A stretch of DNA of 64,000 nucleotides from Eupeodes corollae (Eukaryota > Arthropoda > Insecta > Diptera > Syrphidae), in contig NC_079147.1 in NCBI RefSeq assembly GCF_945859685.1, positions 259,274,572 to 259,338,571 on the forward strand. Reading direction: 5' to 3'. Numbering within the stretch: the stretch's first letter is position 1; every line of letters starts with the position of its first letter. Under the pieces are notes generated by a model. That model searched no databases. It had not been told where the DNA came from and saw only the letters and a list, made by a program, of their open reading frames with translations. This document shows, piece by piece, positions 1-11,695 of the stretch. The translations under genes and the position numbers were made by a program.

Positions 1-1444
1 CCACACAACTCACCAAGGTAATTTCTTATGAGTTCTCTTGAATCTCAAATCATAACGAATTTCTTTGTCTGTCCTTAGTGCATTGAATCATCTTCACCAT
101 GGTTGGAGAAGGTACGAATTGAAGTACGTCGCTTCGATGAACTTAAGATCGATATTGAAAAGCTTCAGAATCAAGCTCGTGAATCAGATAGAATTCGCAG
201 CCAAATGGTCATCTTAGAGAGAAGAGTGCAGGTAAATAGATCCTTAAGCTTCTCTGAATCTTAATTTTAACCTTTATATTAACATATTTTAGATTCTTCA
301 TGAAGAAAAATCTGTCCTTACCTCGATGGAACGCCGTCTTCAAGAACGTTGTGCTGAACTACAAAGGGAAGTCTTCCGCCTTCAAGGAGCCCAGAGTGAG
401 CATTTCAAGTCGATTGACAAACAACCAGTTGCATTGCCCCGTCTAGTTCCGCCCAATGGCAAGCAAGATTTATCCGAACATGAAGACGAAGGTATAAGCA
501 GTTCTGAAACCGGACCATCTCTAAGTCCGGTTCCGATTCTCGTCCTACCACAAATTAACTCCCAAAAGTTCAGTATTTTATTGAATGAACAAAAAGATGA
601 AGATGCTACAATTGAAGATGTCATCGAGGAGCTAAAGAACATTGTCAGCGATGCTGAGAAACAAATCTCAAACCAAGAAGTCACTGTCATATCCACAGAG
701 AGTAAGCCCAGAGTTCTAGAGGCCAAGGAAAAAGAGATTGTTCCCGTCAATCTTTTGCCACAACCACCACGCAAGTCCCGATCACTGGCCCACATCATGT
801 CGAATGGAGGAGAATCAGCTTCAGACTTGGATGCCTCAGAATATGGCCTGCTTCTAATGCAGAATCAACAAACTGCCAGCCAAGAACACAACATGTATTT
901 TGAGGAGCCCGCCGACTACGAGGGCAAGCCATATCACCATCAGACCGATCGGAGTCCAACTTCTCCCCGCATGCACCCAAGTACAAATCGTGAGATCCTC
1001 GATGTGATCATGAATGCCCGTCACTCAGACGATGACCCCACCATGAAAGCCTTCCGCGAAGGAGGTGGGCGAAATTCCCACACATCTCTTCCTGTAGCTG
1101 GCCAGACTGAGATCACTATCCCTCCACCAGCTCAGCATTTCAATGGAGTGTTCTTCATGACCGGCATGAATACCCCGCAAAAATATCCCCGACCTGATGT
1201 AACAGCTGCTCTTCAAGCCCGCCGAGTTACGAAAAACCTGGAACGCATTGAAGGCTCTGGCAATGAGGTTCTCTGCGAGAAGTCGCGCAGCAATCAGCAG
1301 ATATTTTTCGGCTCAAGTCCCACTCTGAAGATAAACACCGGATTGTCCATGGGAAATGTGTCCGTAATCAATAATGTCAACGCACGAACCCGCTCCTACA
1401 CACATGGCTCAAAAGTCACAGATATCCCATCGGGACTGTACTGA
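1..1444 (+). CDS. Coiled-coil protein, last three exons (5' part lies outside the window)
   Basis: Exons are 1-17 (partial), 79-231 and 293-1444; the TGA stop is at 1442-1444. The GT-AG introns (18-78 and 232-292) are both about 60 bp and in phase 0, and the frame stays open for 439 codons. The first part, encoded by 79-400, is rich in charged heptads (for example RRFDELKIDIEKLQNQ and ILERRVQILHEEKSVL) and should form a coiled coil. The remaining 330 residues look disordered, rich in Ser, Pro, Asn and Gln, with an acidic patch (KDEDATIEDVIEEL) near residue 150 of the visible part and a KSRSLAHI basic motif near 200. Codon use is more G+C-rich than the surroundings, as expected for a real gene. 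The 3' flank has AATAAA at 1818 and again near 1885. I do not recognise the family: the coiled-coil/disordered layout suggests a cytoskeletal or scaffold protein, but that is inference. Confidence 0.85.
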
Positions 1445-2399
1445 ATCCCATCTCATTATAATTCTTATATATTTATGTAGGTTTATTATATAAAAAATAT
1501 TATTCTAATTAGTACCTCGACATTTGTAATCATTATTTAAGCATAACATCCTCTCATATCCTTTGTGCAATATTTGAAATATTTTAACGTTATATACTCG
1601 TTTATTCACTTAAATAATACATTTTTTGAAAGCTTTACAAAATGGTGGTTGGTTTTGAATACTTACGTTTTTTTACTTTACTTAATTTTAATGGGGTGTG
1701 AAGCTTTTGCAAAACAAAAAAATACTTCTAAAACAAAAGAAGATAGTTTTTGAAAAAGTTTCAAAATTAAATTTTATATAATTACATTAGTAACTAATGT
1801 TTTTTTCATAAACTTATAATAAATTTAAGAAAATATATTGTATAAGAACTTTTCGTTTATACTTTTATGGAATATTTTATAAAATAAATAAAAAGATACT
1901 TTTTTCATAATCTTGCAGTCAGTTCCTTTTTCGAGTTTTGAAAATGCAAGGAAACACTTTTTTCTTTCTGTCAACTAAAATGTTAACCAATTTTGTAGAA
2001 ATTGGAACACGATTAAAAAATATTTTCTGAATAACTGGAAAAGTTATAGTTAGCTAATATTATCAAGTTATCTTCATTATATGTCAAAAATTGAGAGTTT
2101 TTATAGTAGAACCTAAGAAAGAAGCTTTAAACTAGATTGTATTCAAGAAAACCAAACTTGATAGATCTATAGATACAGATTTTATTGAATTTAAGTAAAA
2201 TTTACATTACACAACAAAAACGTTTACAGAAATTGTCGTCTGCCAGATTGACAACAAAACACAGTGAATGTAAAATGCTTTCGATATTATTGCTTTTCAA
2301 TATTGAAAAAGGTATTTGTAAATTTTAAACAATATAAAGTTTAGGATAGATTAAAATAATTCTTAAAAAACACTGAATAAAAACACAATTAGAAATCTT
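1445..2399. other. 3' UTR and intergenic DNA
   Basis: A+T-rich DNA after the coiled-coil gene. Candidate polyadenylation signals are AATAAA at 1818-1823 and further AATAAA near 1885. No convincing gene or recognised repeat was seen. Confidence 0.5.
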
Positions 2400-4065
2400 C
2401 GTTCATTATAAAAGTTCTATATCTAAGCCCAGTTTTGCAGAATTTGTAAAGTTTGACAGCTAACTTATCACTTGATCTTCCGATAAAAAGACTTTTCTGA
2501 ATACATTCCTTCTGATTTCTATAAAATGGGGCATTTTTTCAAGAAGTGGACAGTATCCTCTCTTTCTGATAGGTTGCACATATGACACTCTAGGTAGATC
2601 AGGTCTGTTTGGAGTGAAATTTAAATCTATTAGTTCACTACGTAGTTCGGCCTTTAATTAGTTGCAATCTGCAAGGTTATGATTTAAACTGCTGGGAGTT
2701 GTTCTGTACAAGGCACTAGACCGTTCTACATTTCTCATCAACCTTTAAAATGACTTCATACAAGATATTTTTAACGGTTGTTAAATCCTCGATGGGTTAA
2801 TAAAAATTAATTTGACATTCCCCAGCAAGATCTTGCCACTCTCGATACCAACATTTTTGATCTTGTAACGCTTTTATGGCCACTCTTTTCCGGCCCGTGA
2901 ATCATTCATTTTAAAAACGTTAAGCAAGAACTCCGCTTGTAACTTCAATGTTTTTATACACAAAAGCATTACAAAGTAGTTTGGCGTATTTTTCGGTAAA
3001 TGAAATATTCTTTTTATAAAGTGCGTAAGAAGTTTTTCAAACGAATTGTACTTTTTACATCCCCATATCTGCGATCCATATAAAAGTGTGATATCAGCTT
3101 CTGCTTTAAATACTTTGAACTTGTTGCTATGCGCTATACACTTAATTATGAAGCATTGTTTCCATGTCATATTAATAGCAGTTTTCGCCTTAACCAATGT
3201 CTCCTTCATGTGTTTCTCCATATTTAAATTATTTGTAACAGTAATGTCAAGGTATTTGTAGGGTCGTACACATTCTATATTTTTGACTTGATGCATTACG
3301 TTCACAAGCACTTTTAATAACAATAATCTTCGATTTATCGATATATACTCCATATCTGACAATACTAGTAAGCCCTGTTAATAATGAGCTGCAGAGTTTC
3401 CGGAGAATGCGCAAAACATGATTATATCGTGTGCGAACAGAAGTGCCTTAATCCTCATCCCTGCGAAATCCCGCCACCCTATAGTTAGTCTAAAATGTCG
3501 TCTATGAATAGTGCATATAAAGTAGGGCTCAATGTACAACCTCGTCTCACTTCCGATGAGGTTTCGAACCAGTCTGAGAGTTTTTCAACTGTCCTCTGGT
3601 TCCTCTATATAGGTGCTCAAGAACGCGACCAAACTTCAATGATATCCTATAACTATAGAGCTTATAGAATAGTGCACCTCGATCGATTGTACCAAAAACT
3701 GCGTTAAAATCGTAATAAAATACATACAGCTTTTTCCTTTGTTTCAAGAAATTCTCTGCCAAGCTCATGAATATAGAAATGTTACCTATTGCTGCATATA
3801 TCCTGGTCTAAATCCAACCTGGAACTCCCTCAGCAAGTTTTCAGTCTCAATCCAACTATAACAACACTCTTATGCAACATCGTTGTAAATATCTTGTAAG
3901 ATGCATTTAAAAAGGAACTCCCTCTGGAGTAAGCTGCATCAAATAATGATCCTTTCTTGTGAATTGGAAACATAATAGCTTCTCGAAATTCATCTTTGGA
4001 TAGGTCTCCCTCCTTTGTAACAAAAAGTTTTAAAAGGTGCTCTTTGACCATGACAGTCCCATACC
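2400..4065 (-). mobile_element. Decayed non-LTR retrotransposon (RT to C-terminal region), 5'-truncated
   Basis: Read on the minus strand from 4065 down, fragments line up in the order of a non-LTR reverse transcriptase, in shifting frames. First come FREAIMFPIHKKGSLFDA and SFLNASYKIFTTMLHK near 3900-4000 (RT palm start). YVFYYDFNAVFGTIDR follows near 3700 (catalytic block A, F/Y-x-D-F-x-A-x-F), then an eroded ADDI-type block (LLFAHDIIMF) near 3430. The thumb and connection region (VFKAEADITLLYGSQIWG, FIKRIFHLPKNTPNY) is at 2880-3360, and an eroded zinc-knuckle tail lies near 2560-2620. Several frameshifts and stops make it inactive. The same thumb motif is found in the intact fragment at 38032-39075, so the two are related families. 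The 5' end abuts a family A repeat at 4066. Confidence 0.85.
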
Positions 4066-5725
4066 TAAAAAAAAAGAGGTTGAGATGCGACCCACACTGA
4101 TAACTTCCCATCCCGTTTGTCGATTTGTCTTGCTTAATAGTTTGTAGGGTTGGGTTAAAAAAGTTGTTAGTTGAATTATTATTAAAAATTTTAAAATTAC
4201 CAAAACAATTTTTCATATAAGGAAATAGTTTAGTTTGAAAATCAAGTTTTGTTAAATAGATTTTTAGTCGAAAACAAATTTTTACCAATTTAAGTAGCAT
4301 TTCTAAAATTTTTACAAATTGGATCGATGAAATTAATTTGTGAGATACGAGAACTGAATATCAATTTTTACCAAATTTGCAAACTTTTTTTCTAGATTTA
4401 ATTTTTTTTGAAATAACAGACTGTTGGGTTTTTATGAAAAAAAAAACGACTGAACATCGAACACAATATTTTCTGTGAAATAAAAAAAGTTTGAAGACAA
4501 TATTTTTAATTTTTGAAAAGCTATTTGAGTCGAAAATAAATTTTTACTAAGTTAAAGTATTGTTTTTTTTCTAGGTTATTATATTTTGTAAGAAAACTGC
4601 CAATTCTATTCTTTTCAAAATTGTTCTGAATGTTTAAAACAATATTTCATATAAGTTGAAATTAGTTTTAAGCCATAATCTTACATTTTTGAAAAGATAT
4701 TTGAGTCGAAATTCAATTTTTACCAACTTTTATAAATTTTTTTTTAGTTTTTTATTTTTTATAAAAAAACTGTCAATTTGATTTTTTTCAAACTTTAACC
4801 GAATGTTGACAACAAGATTTTTTGAAAGATAAAAGTAAATTGAAGCCAATATCTTAAAGTTTTGAAAAGATATTTGAGTCGAAAATCAATTTTTACCAAC
4901 TTTTATAAATTTTTTTTTAGGTTTTTATTTTTTGTAAAAAAACTGTCAATTCGATTTTTCTCAACATTTTTAAAAATGTTGAAAACAATATTTCCTATAA
5001 GATAAAATAAGCTTGAAGCCTAAATTTCAAGGTTTTGAAAAGATATTTGAATCGATATTCTATTTTTACGAACTTTGAGTAATGTTTTTTTTTAGATTTT
5101 TATTTTTTATAAAAAAACTGTCAATTAGATTTTTCTCAAAATTTTATCAGATGTCAAAAATATTATTTTTCGTTCCACAAAATTGTTTTAGAGATGAAAT
5201 CATATTTCAGTCGTAAAATTTTGGAGGTGACAAATTTTTTATTTTCAGTTTTATTGATTTTTAAAAAAAACCGTTATATTGATTTTTTTCAAAAAATATA
5301 CCTGTTTGGTATCACGTTACAATATATTATATAAAATTTATTTCAAGTCTCTAGCGTTTTTGGTTCGTAAGATATTAAGGGTTAACCAAAATTTTCACCT
5401 TTTTTTCAAACTGCTATGGTAAAAAAACCACCCACGCAATTTTCTTCAGAGCCCTTTCTGCATCTTTCTGCCTTATTATCTGTATAATAAAATTTATTTG
5501 AAGTCGATACCTCTTCTGGTTCTTGAGCTATGGACGACGAAAAAAACGTCGCGAACGTACGGACGTACGGACGTACGGACGTACAAACGTACGTACACAC
5601 GCACGCACAGACATCTTTCTAAAAATCTTTTATTTCGACTCTAGGGACCTTGAAACGTCGAGAAATGTCAAAATTTTCAATTTGACAAATCGGACCCATT
5701 ACAATAACTTCCTATGGGAAGTTAA
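4066..5725 (+). repeat. Family A element, near full-length copy (A1) with 173-176 bp tandem core
   Basis: This is the longest copy and the reference for the family. It opens with an A-run and GAGGTTGAGATGCGACCC, then TAACTTCCCATCCCG (4101-4115). The core holds repeated units with the recurrent block CAATTTTTACCAACTTT starting at 4362, 4538, 4714, 4887 and 5060, that is a period of 176, 176, 173 and 173 bp, plus a half unit at 4276. A less repetitive 3' part follows, with a CGTACGGA microsatellite (about 5556-5595). The copy ends in the hairpin AACTTCCTATGGGAAGTT (5706-5723). AACTTCCCAT near the 5' end and ATGGGAAGTT at the 3' end form subterminal inverted repeats. No transposase is encoded. 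The layout (subterminal inverted repeats, tandem core, microsatellite, 3' hairpin, no coding capacity) is that of DINE/Helentron-like non-autonomous elements; this class assignment is inference. Confidence 0.85.
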
Positions 5726-5726
5726 A

Positions 5727-7690
5727 AAATGTCAATCTGTTGATTAAGGAGAACTACAGGTTATCAATTAACAAGTACTGGGACCGCAAGATCCGGTCAG
5801 TTAATTCGAGTGACCCTAGCATGTCCCCTAAAATCAACAAGATATTCAGGAAAAAGAACGAAAATATCCTTCCGAGTCTGCAACTCTAAAGAACTGAAGA
5901 GAACAAAGACGTACTCAGGACAGCGCAAATAGATCCAGAAGAAGCCATCTTTGACGATGACTTTTATATCATTGAAAGAACCGAAAAAGTAGATGCGGTG
6001 CTTTCCAGCAAGTGTACAAGGTGAATGTTAGCATTCGCCCTAACCACGACCTGGAAAACAGAGCCCTACTTAATCATTTTTAACTTCGAAATGATATGAC
6101 ACAATGGCGATCTGAGAAACGCGGTTTCATGCGGTTCAATGACGATTCGTTGGCAAATGCCATAATCGGTGAGCAAACGGGACCAAGTCCCTTGTTAGTG
6201 ACGAAGGTTGAGCTTCAGCTCATCTTCAATTCAATAAAAAACAAAAAGTCAGCAGGCGTCGATGGTATATCCAACGTTGTAAGACATTTACCGATGTAAG
6301 CAATTGACATTTAAACCACACTCTTCAACAATGCACTTAATAATGCATATTATCCAATGCATTGGAAAATCGCTGTGGTTCATCCCCTCCCGAAAAAGGG
6401 AAAGGACAACTCCAACCCGTTAAATCTTCGGTCGATAAGTCTTCTTCCGAGCATCAGCAAAGTTTTCGAAAAGATCAATAATAGGGCTCTGGCTAAGTGG
6501 GCTGCGGACAACAAAATAATTCCGGATAAACAGTTCGGGTTCAAGGCGGGTCATGACACAATTCATGCTGCGTCTAAACTCGTTTCTGATAACCAATGAA
6601 ATAAATCAAAACAACAATGCACAGGTGCTGTTCTGGTTGATTTGGCCTTTGACACCGTATGGTTAGAGGGTCTTTACTTAAAACTGAGCAGGCTTGGCAT
6701 TAGCAAGCCATTGTTGTATATACTTTATGATATGATTAACGGTAGAAAGTGGCAATGTAACTTCTACCACAACATTCTCAATTAAAAATGGTCTTCAACA
6801 GGGAGCAGTGAATTCGCCGATTCTCTTCAGTATTTACACCAGCGATCTGATAGGTAGTCTTACAAAGGCAATTGCGTACGCCGACGATCTAATTGCGTAC
6901 AGAACGGCCCGAAAGGTTGAGGTTATTATTAGAATTCTCTTGCAGCGTGACAAGATTCAGCGTTATTGTGACGACTGGAAACTGAAAATAATTGTCCAGA
7001 AGTCGGAGACAATTCTGTTCCGGACTCCGTTGGCTAGAGCCACGAGGGATACGTGCAAGAATTGGCGCAAGATGGTCATCGTTGATCTTCACGGGCAGCC
7101 ATTAGCGAGCAAAAGTGTAGTGAAGTACCTCGGTATCTGGTTAGATCAGTATTTATATTTCGACAGACATATAAATGCTGCTCTGACCAGGGCCAGATGA
7201 GCCTTCGCTCTGACGAAACGGCTGTTTTTTAGCAGTCGGCTTGACCCCAGAGTGAAGGTAATTTGCTACATGGCCCTCATACGGCCAATGATCGTGTATG
7301 GTTGTCCTGTGTGGTTCAACGTTGCCCCTTCCCAGATGGAGAAGTTTCGGGTGTTCGAGCGGCAGTGTTTACGACGCTGTACCGCCTTATATCGAACAGC
7401 CGAATCTTCTTTTGTGCATTACTTTTACAACGTCAGACGAAGAACCGTGGATAGGCGACTCCCATACAATCGGGACGTCATGTCACAAGGCGGAGAAGAG
7501 CTCCTTCGGTTCGGTAGGACTGTGTCCGAACGGGACCGGGTGAAGCAGGAGAACCAGTTTTGGTGGCTTCAATCGGCACTTGATAGTTTTATAGTTGTAA
7601 CTATGTACTTTGTTATTGCTATTTTTTTATTACTAATATTGCTGTGAAATAAATTTTTTTCAATACAGGAAATCAGCTCCACCAATTTAA
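5727..7690 (+). mobile_element. Decayed non-LTR retrotransposon, RT region, 5'-truncated
   Basis: On the plus strand the remains of a Jockey/I-superclade reverse transcriptase can be followed in order. A linker lies at 5810-6000, then KKSAGVDGISNVV (about 6240), WKIAVVHPLPKKGKDNSNP and NLRSISLLPSISKVFEKI (6360-6480), QFGFKAGHDTIHA (about 6530), and GAVNSPILFSIYTSDL (about 6800). The catalytic AYADDLIAY is at about 6870, VVKYLGIWLDQYL at about 7120, and the thumb region MALIRPMIVYGCPVWFN at 7270-7330. Frames break at about 6300, 6600, 6780 and 7198 (TGA), so it is not functional. No endonuclease or RNase H domain is seen. It starts directly after family A copy A1 and is back to back with the minus-strand element at 2400-4065. 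Confidence 0.88.
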
Positions 7691-9180
7691 AAAGAAATGA
7701 ACAATCCGCTTGGACAAAACAACATATCTCTCTAAAAACATATGTACAAACATAGATTTGAAATACAAACATTATATTCATATAAATATCATCGTTCCTT
7801 GATATACTGTATCAAAATATTTCTGTAATAACCACAAGGGGATTTAGAAAAAGAAATTCTGCTTTTAAATGCTTTTTTCTCAAAACTAAGATTTTGGCCT
7901 TATGTTGTTTTGACCAGGCTCCAGAGAATCTATATTAAATTAGAACAGATATAGTTGTCATCATGAAAAAAACTTTAGAATTTTCAGTTTTTGAAGAAAA
8001 TTTCACTTTATGTAAAATGTTATATGGTTCATGAAAGCATATTATTGAAAAATGAAACTAAGTTTTATTTTATTAATACTGATTTCATCAATGTTATAGT
8101 AAGAAATGTAAATTTAATTTACAGACTAACTTGTATCAATATGAAAAACCTGTGTCTTTTAAGTAAATAAAATAGTTTTCAAAATTAATTTAAATTAAAT
8201 ATGTCTTTCTTATTGTTATCACAATTTACAAAGTCCCAAAAATTTGTGTGATTTAATTTATATCATGGTTAAACATTATCCCTCATGGCCCTATTGTTGG
8301 CATGATTTTATTTAACAATCTGTTTTGCAATTTAAGATTAATAAACTGTGAATTATTCGAAAGTTGAAATATCTAAAAATATGGATATATCAGCTCATTC
8401 AGTAAGCATGATAATATTTATTTAACCTTACTTACTTAGTTAATGTTTACTTAAATGGAATACGAAAATTTAAATAAAAATTAAAACACATATACACCCA
8501 GGTGAATCTAAGTTTGTTTAACTGAGTTTTCTTCTATTAAGAACTATAACGTTTTTAACGTCATTATCAACATAACATAAAATTTAGGTTTTGAACACCA
8601 TTTTGACAAAACTGAAGTGAATAATTTCATTTGCTTATTTGTTTTGATTCAAGTATTAACTTCGTTGGCTTCTTCAATGCCACCTATTGTATCCAGTAAA
8701 TCAATAAAATTTGTCGTAATTCCAAACTTTATCGGAAATCTAATTAACTGTGTTTTATTCTTTAAACTTTGTCCAGTTGCACGAGTGAAAAAAATTAACA
8801 GACGTAGTCAGTTAGACCTAAAAACTGCAATGAATTCATATAACTATTAAACTTTTAAACATTACGTACGGCATCAGATGATTTTTTGTTTTAAACACCT
8901 TTTATAATGATCAACCTTTAGACTTTTTGGAATTAACTATAAGCACCATTTAAATATAAAAAAAACCCCATGTTACAATTTTCAATGAAATTGTGAAAGA
9001 AAGTAGTTCAACTTTTTATCTGATAATCGTAATACCTTTTGATGAATAGTTCCTCTCTATACTTAAAGTAACATCATCCATCATCAAGCCCAAACATGCT
9101 TTCATACCTTTTATCCACAAGAGCCTACAAAAAAGACATATAAAATAGTTATACATAGTTTTTCTATTTTTGTTTTGAAA
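7691..9180. other. Intergenic A+T-rich DNA
   Basis: No gene or clear repeat is visible. An open frame at 8617-8850 would encode a hydrophobic, signal-like peptide, but it has no ATG at its start and was not accepted. Confidence 0.4.
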
Positions 9181-9186
9181 TTTATT
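9181..9186 (-). terminator. Polyadenylation signal of the first CRAL-TRIO gene
   Basis: AATAAA on the minus strand (TTTATT as written), 34 bp after the TAG stop at 9220-9222. It is the only such hexamer close to the stop. Confidence 0.5.
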
Positions 9187-9219
9187 ATGTTTGTGTTTTG
9201 TTCTTTTTTATATTTTTAT

Positions 9220-10276
9220 CTAATCAACGTCCAATTTCCTAAACGAACCAGCAAGTCCAAACACCGTCTCCGAAGTCATTGGTTTGCCTGGCCTCAATTT
9301 TTCATTTGTTCCATAATTAACCTCGTCATTGAAATATTCTCGATAGCTTAATAATTTTGCCTCCCACGTATCGATAACATCTTGAATTGTTCCATTTTTA
9401 CCACCGTACTCAACCGGCAAGTACTTCTCAGGCACATGTTCATAGAGTGACTCGTATTTCTTGTGAATGTGAAACTGTAAATTGTGTGAATTTAGAAAAT
9501 CATCTCAAAACCTCAATCACTCAGAAAACTTACCCTTTTCTTGATTTTTTCACTTAAAAACGATCGGACAAGAGTGAGAATAGTTTCGGTTCCACTGGGA
9601 ACATTGACCAAATGGAATCCTTTCTGGCGATAGGGCCAAGCTTTGTCGCCCAGAGCAGCTAACTTTCTCACTAAAGTCGGGTCGAATTGCAGCATATGCG
9701 AGCCAGTGACACCCTTGAAGTCGATTATCTCAATAAAACCCTTCACCATGGCATTGTCGTCCTCGACGAATTCGATTTCTTGCAGGAACGTATTGGTCTT
9801 CATCACATCGGCGATGGTGAATTTGTGGGAATCGTACATTCCGTAACGAGTGACATGAATTCTGGGACCGTCTTCGCCCAGAGGTGAGGGCAATCGGATA
9901 AGGCAACTTAAAAAAAAAACACACACACATTCATTAATTAAACTTACATCACTGTATTGGGTCATGTAACTTACCCGCTACGGAGGATTCCGAGAACCTT
10001 AGGATCATCAACACTGCGATTCTTATATAACTCAGGAATAATGCCACGCATGGTATAGAACATATCCAACTTGTGCTTGGCCTTTTCCAAGCTGTGTTTG
10101 CAGCCCCGCAAAAAGGCCATCAAAAACTGGTCATCTGTGCGGGCATTCAAATGAGGTTGCTTCGCTATCCACTCACGAAACGCCTTGAGATCATCATCGA
10201 TTCTTTCTGGAACTTCATTGAGCTCTTCTTTGGCTCTTAATGCCAATAATGGTGTTAGAGGACGTAAATTTGACAT
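9220..10276 (-). CDS. CRAL-TRIO domain lipid-transfer protein 1 (alpha-TTP-like), 309 aa
   Basis: Predicted cytosolic carrier of a hydrophobic ligand (SEC14/CRAL-TRIO superfamily; relatives bind tocopherol, retinal or phosphoinositides). The ligand here is unknown. Coding exons on the minus strand are 9975-10276 (302 nt), 9534-9906 (373 nt) and 9220-9474 (255 nt), with introns of 68 and 59 bp in phases 2 and 0. The start MSNLRPLTPLL is the first ATG and matches the paralogues. Residues 1-100 form the helical CRAL-TRIO_N module, with ARTDDQFLMAFLRGCK. The lipid-binding lobe begins at DGPRIHVTRYG and includes FVEDDNAMVKGFIEIID. The pair R-x-K in WPYRQKGFHLVNVP matches the phosphoinositide-binding basic residues of alpha-TTP. 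The domain closes with YLPVEYGG, and the C-terminal tail ends FGLAGSFRKLDVD. All splice sites are canonical and no defect is seen. A doubled GATAAGATAAGG lies 582 bp upstream. Confidence 0.95.
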
Positions 10277-11600
10277 GGTTAATTTTTAAGTGTTGTATCT
10301 GAACTTGCAAGGCAACCCACACGCGAAAACTTGATTCTCCACGAACAATAATTCCACGCACGGTTTCTTATAAATAGATAGATACTTTTTCTTTTCGATT
10401 TCAACAACAACTGGTCGCGTTAAAGATCCGATAGCTTGTGAGGTTGAATCTTGTCGATGGCTTGCAAATTTTTTGTTTCCTCAAGCTGCCGAGCTACCTC
10501 CCCCCCACGATAGTGAGTTTTGCAGCTTTTTGAGTTTTATTTTACTCTTTTTTAAAAGAGAATTGGCAAAATTGAAAATGATACTTATGTGCCACCGAAA
10601 GTATAGGTATAGCTAGTTATGAGTATCTTTGAACTTCGCGTCGTTCGCTCGGTCGCCTCGTAGATGTGACACTTTCACCAAGTACAGATACACTGCCAGC
10701 CAGTTGATTGCACTTTAGATGTACTTAACTTATTTGAGTTCGTTTTTTTTTTGTATTGTTGCTGTTGTTGTTATTGTATCTTTAATATAAAAACATCGAA
10801 ATAATAATTTATGAACTACAACAATAAACATTAATATTAATTTTAGCCTATAAAGTTGATAAGATAAGGACAGCTCTATCGAGGGCTACAGAGTGTATAA
10901 AAATATAACAATTCTAGTTTCCCAGAAGTTTCATGTTAAAATAAAGAAAATTAAAAATATCTTAGACTTAATAAAGAGTAAAAGAAGTTCATTATGAAAT
11001 TGATATTGCAATTCTTTGATTGTATATTTATTTATTTTTTCGTCGGTAACGGTATAATGTTGTGGAACTGGTTTGTTTTAAACTTCAGATATACTGGAGT
11101 AGCTATACGAGAGTAAGGGAGTATAAAAACAAGCTTAAAACTACTATTTGTGGTCTTGTATTTTATATACATATTAATAAAAGTTGATAATATTATATTT
11201 ATATAATGAGTCAGAGATTTGTTTGTACATACTACGATGACAAGTCAAGTTGAATCTATTAGATACTCTTTGCAAATATTCACCACAAAATATCTGCTCA
11301 CTCATTATCGACAACGATATCAGCTGAAAAAAGCTTTAAACAATTACAATTTTTATGGTTGCCACTTTGGTAGCTTTTCAGATTTATTATTTTTCAAACT
11401 ATTTAAAATGGTTTTGATGAATTTTCAGATTCGATTTAATTTTTAAAAAGAAAAGTCAAAAAACTTAAAGGATTTTCATATGATTTTTATAAAATGCTTA
11501 CAAACTATTTTTAGAGAACCAACATTTGGAATTGGTATCTTCAAATGTAAGGTTTTCGAATAATATAGGAATGTATACTTTACTTTTTCACAAAACTTCG
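10277..11600. other. 5' flank of CRAL-TRIO gene 1 and intergenic DNA
   Basis: Holds a TATA-like CTATTTATAA on the minus strand at 10368-10377 without a good initiator at the right distance, a short G+C-richer patch with CGTCG-type motifs at 10635-10660, and a doubled GATA site at 10858-10869. No other gene is visible. Confidence 0.4.
10858..10869 (+). promoter_or_regulatory. Doubled GATA-factor site upstream of CRAL-TRIO gene 1
   Basis: GATAAGATAAGG contains two overlapping WGATAR sites. The same GATAAGATAA doublet lies upstream of CRAL-TRIO gene 2 at 23047. GATA factors drive gut and fat-body genes in flies, so a shared enhancer input is plausible but untested. Confidence 0.35.
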
Positions 11601-11695
11601 TTTGTTTTCAACTTCACATTGGAAGTAATTGTAATTGCTGCGTTTTATCGAATTAAGAATGTTGAAAATTCTCGATAACATGTTTGAAGCCAAAT
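11601..11695 (-). repeat. Family A fragment (3' end only)
   Basis: A diverged inverted copy of the family A 3' end: CATTGGAAGTAATTGTAAT, then a relative of the ATTGAAAATTTTGACATTTC block, then loss of similarity. Confidence 0.5.

Noticed and set aside
4276..5240. CRISPR-like or satellite array
   Set aside because: The 173-176 bp units are contiguous, without spacers, and are bounded by fixed ends that recur elsewhere, so they are the core of a dispersed element.
5523..5747. Arg/Thr-rich repeat protein (VRTYGRTNVRTH...) in family A
   Set aside because: It is the translation of the CGTACGGA microsatellite and changes frame with repeat number between copies.
8617..8850. 77-codon frame encoding a secreted-looking peptide
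   Set aside because: It begins with GTG, has no upstream ATG in frame, and lies in A+T-rich DNA where hydrophobic open frames arise by chance.
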